A DNA stretch of 64,000 nucleotides. It comes from Phorcus lineatus. Lineage: Eukaryota > Mollusca > Gastropoda > Trochida > Trochidae. The position numbers and the translations under genes are program-made. The stretch is from positions 22,830,304 through 22,894,303 of the forward strand of contig OV121090.1 of the NCBI GenBank assembly GCA_921293015.1, given 5' to 3'. How positions within the stretch are numbered: the stretch's first letter is position 1; the number at the start of each line of letters is the position of its first letter. The notes beneath the pieces were generated by a model. The model searched no databases, had not been told where the DNA came from, and saw only the letters and a list, made by a program, of their open reading frames with translations. Positions 63,290 to 64,000 of the stretch are shown here, piece by piece.

Positions 63290-64000
63290 GTTCATTCAGC
63301 AATGCGTTGATGGTCTTAGATACAGGCATACATACCCTAGCTTTGATTAAAGTGAAGGAGATCAGAGTTACTTCCCTTACTTCCACCTCTTGAATACAAA
63401 CTATAATGCTTTTTTGCCAAGTTTTCCATCTTAACCCATAAATCTTGTTTCTGTTTTATCTTGTCAACTTCTGAACAAGATCTCCACCTAAAGCAAACAA
63501 AGTTTCAAAGGGAAAACAGATATTATCATCACTCAAATTGCCTGTAAAAATCACCATGAACATGATTGTTAAACAAGCTCAGTTACAATACACTTTTAAA
63601 GGATATGTTTGGGATTAGTTTTATTTTGTAAAAATGTTTATTCAAAAGGTAACTGTACTAAACTAAGGAACATTATTAACTCAATAACATAAAGACCTAC
63701 TGAGAAAATTGGAAATAAATGCTCGGAAATTAGTTACATTGAGGTCTGGAACCAAAGATTTTATAATGTTGCCAGTCGGTTTAAGATGCAATATGTTTTA
63801 CTATTCAGAATCAAAGCCGCTATGATTTCAAGGAAATGTCCCATGTTCAGTTATTTGGACATACATTTAGTTAAGCTGCAAATTTGTACAAAGTTGCATT
63901 GTATAAAATCAGTATGTTTATGAAATCATATGTTTACTGGGTAATGTATATGTATATTATGCCAAAGTTTTATCATATTTGTTTAATGTAATATAATAGG
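63290..64000. other. Downstream spacer
   Basis: AT-rich sequence with no recognisable exon, RNA gene or bounded repeat. Confidence 0.45.

Noticed and set aside
1-64000. CRISPR array, operon or bacterial-type system
   Set aside because: Intron-rich animal genes throughout. The tandem repeats present are local duplications without spacer structure.

Overview
This is about 64 kb of AT-rich, intron-rich animal nuclear DNA. It is most likely from a mollusc. Three multi-exon genes with strong metazoan homology are readable at codon level, with consensus GT-AG introns. Short dispersed repeats end in GCGGCGTTAAAC followed by ACTC/AACT-type tails, a style I associate with molluscan SINEs. The species cannot be fixed from the window.

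Layout: 1-24 kb is gene-poor. It holds one small gene of unknown function, a PPxY-motif protein of 179 residues at 7426-7965 with a likely non-coding first exon near 4.7-4.8 kb. The rest is transposon debris: a LINE 3' end (2.6-3.4 kb), TTAA-flanked and TA-flanked MITEs, a second LINE scrap (16.2 kb), a FLYWCH-like 53-codon ORF (17.3 kb) and a MULE-transposase fragment (22.9-23.1 kb). From 24.2 to 39.2 kb (+) lies AP1G1, the gamma subunit of the AP-1 clathrin adaptor. I reconstruct 21 coding exons giving 822 codons, with a 3' UTR that may run to about 41.28 kb. Convergent to it, 42.4-48.2 kb (-) is SDR39U1, an atypical NAD(P)-binding short-chain dehydrogenase/epimerase, with 6 coding exons and 303 codons. 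Divergent from that, 51.3-61.5 kb (+) is AMFR (gp78), the membrane RING E3 ubiquitin ligase of ER-associated degradation, with 15 coding exons and 683 codons. It carries RING-H2, CUE, G2BR-like and VIM-like parts, followed by a long 3' UTR.

AP1G1 acts in TGN/endosome coat assembly, AMFR in ER quality control, and SDR39U1 is a conserved oxidoreductase-like protein. They are not an operon. SDR39U1 and AMFR may share a bidirectional promoter around 48.2-48.6 kb. The AP1G, SDR39U1 and AMFR linkage recalls human chromosomes 14q (AP1G2, SDR39U1) and 16q (AP1G1, AMFR).

The most unusual structures are two tandem duplications that each copy a splice boundary. One is a 177-bp array repeating the 5' splice site of AP1G1 exon 15 three times. 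The other is an array repeating the 3' splice site of AMFR coding exon 3, with a 1.07-kb TIR element inserted in one unit. Other points of interest are a candidate three-codon uORF made by splicing in the PPxY gene, two hAT-type MITEs with clean 8-bp target duplications, a full tRNA-derived SINE with target duplications, and several long hairpins, one in the AMFR 3' UTR. I found no new multi-gene system, no CRISPR array and no intact autonomous mobile element.
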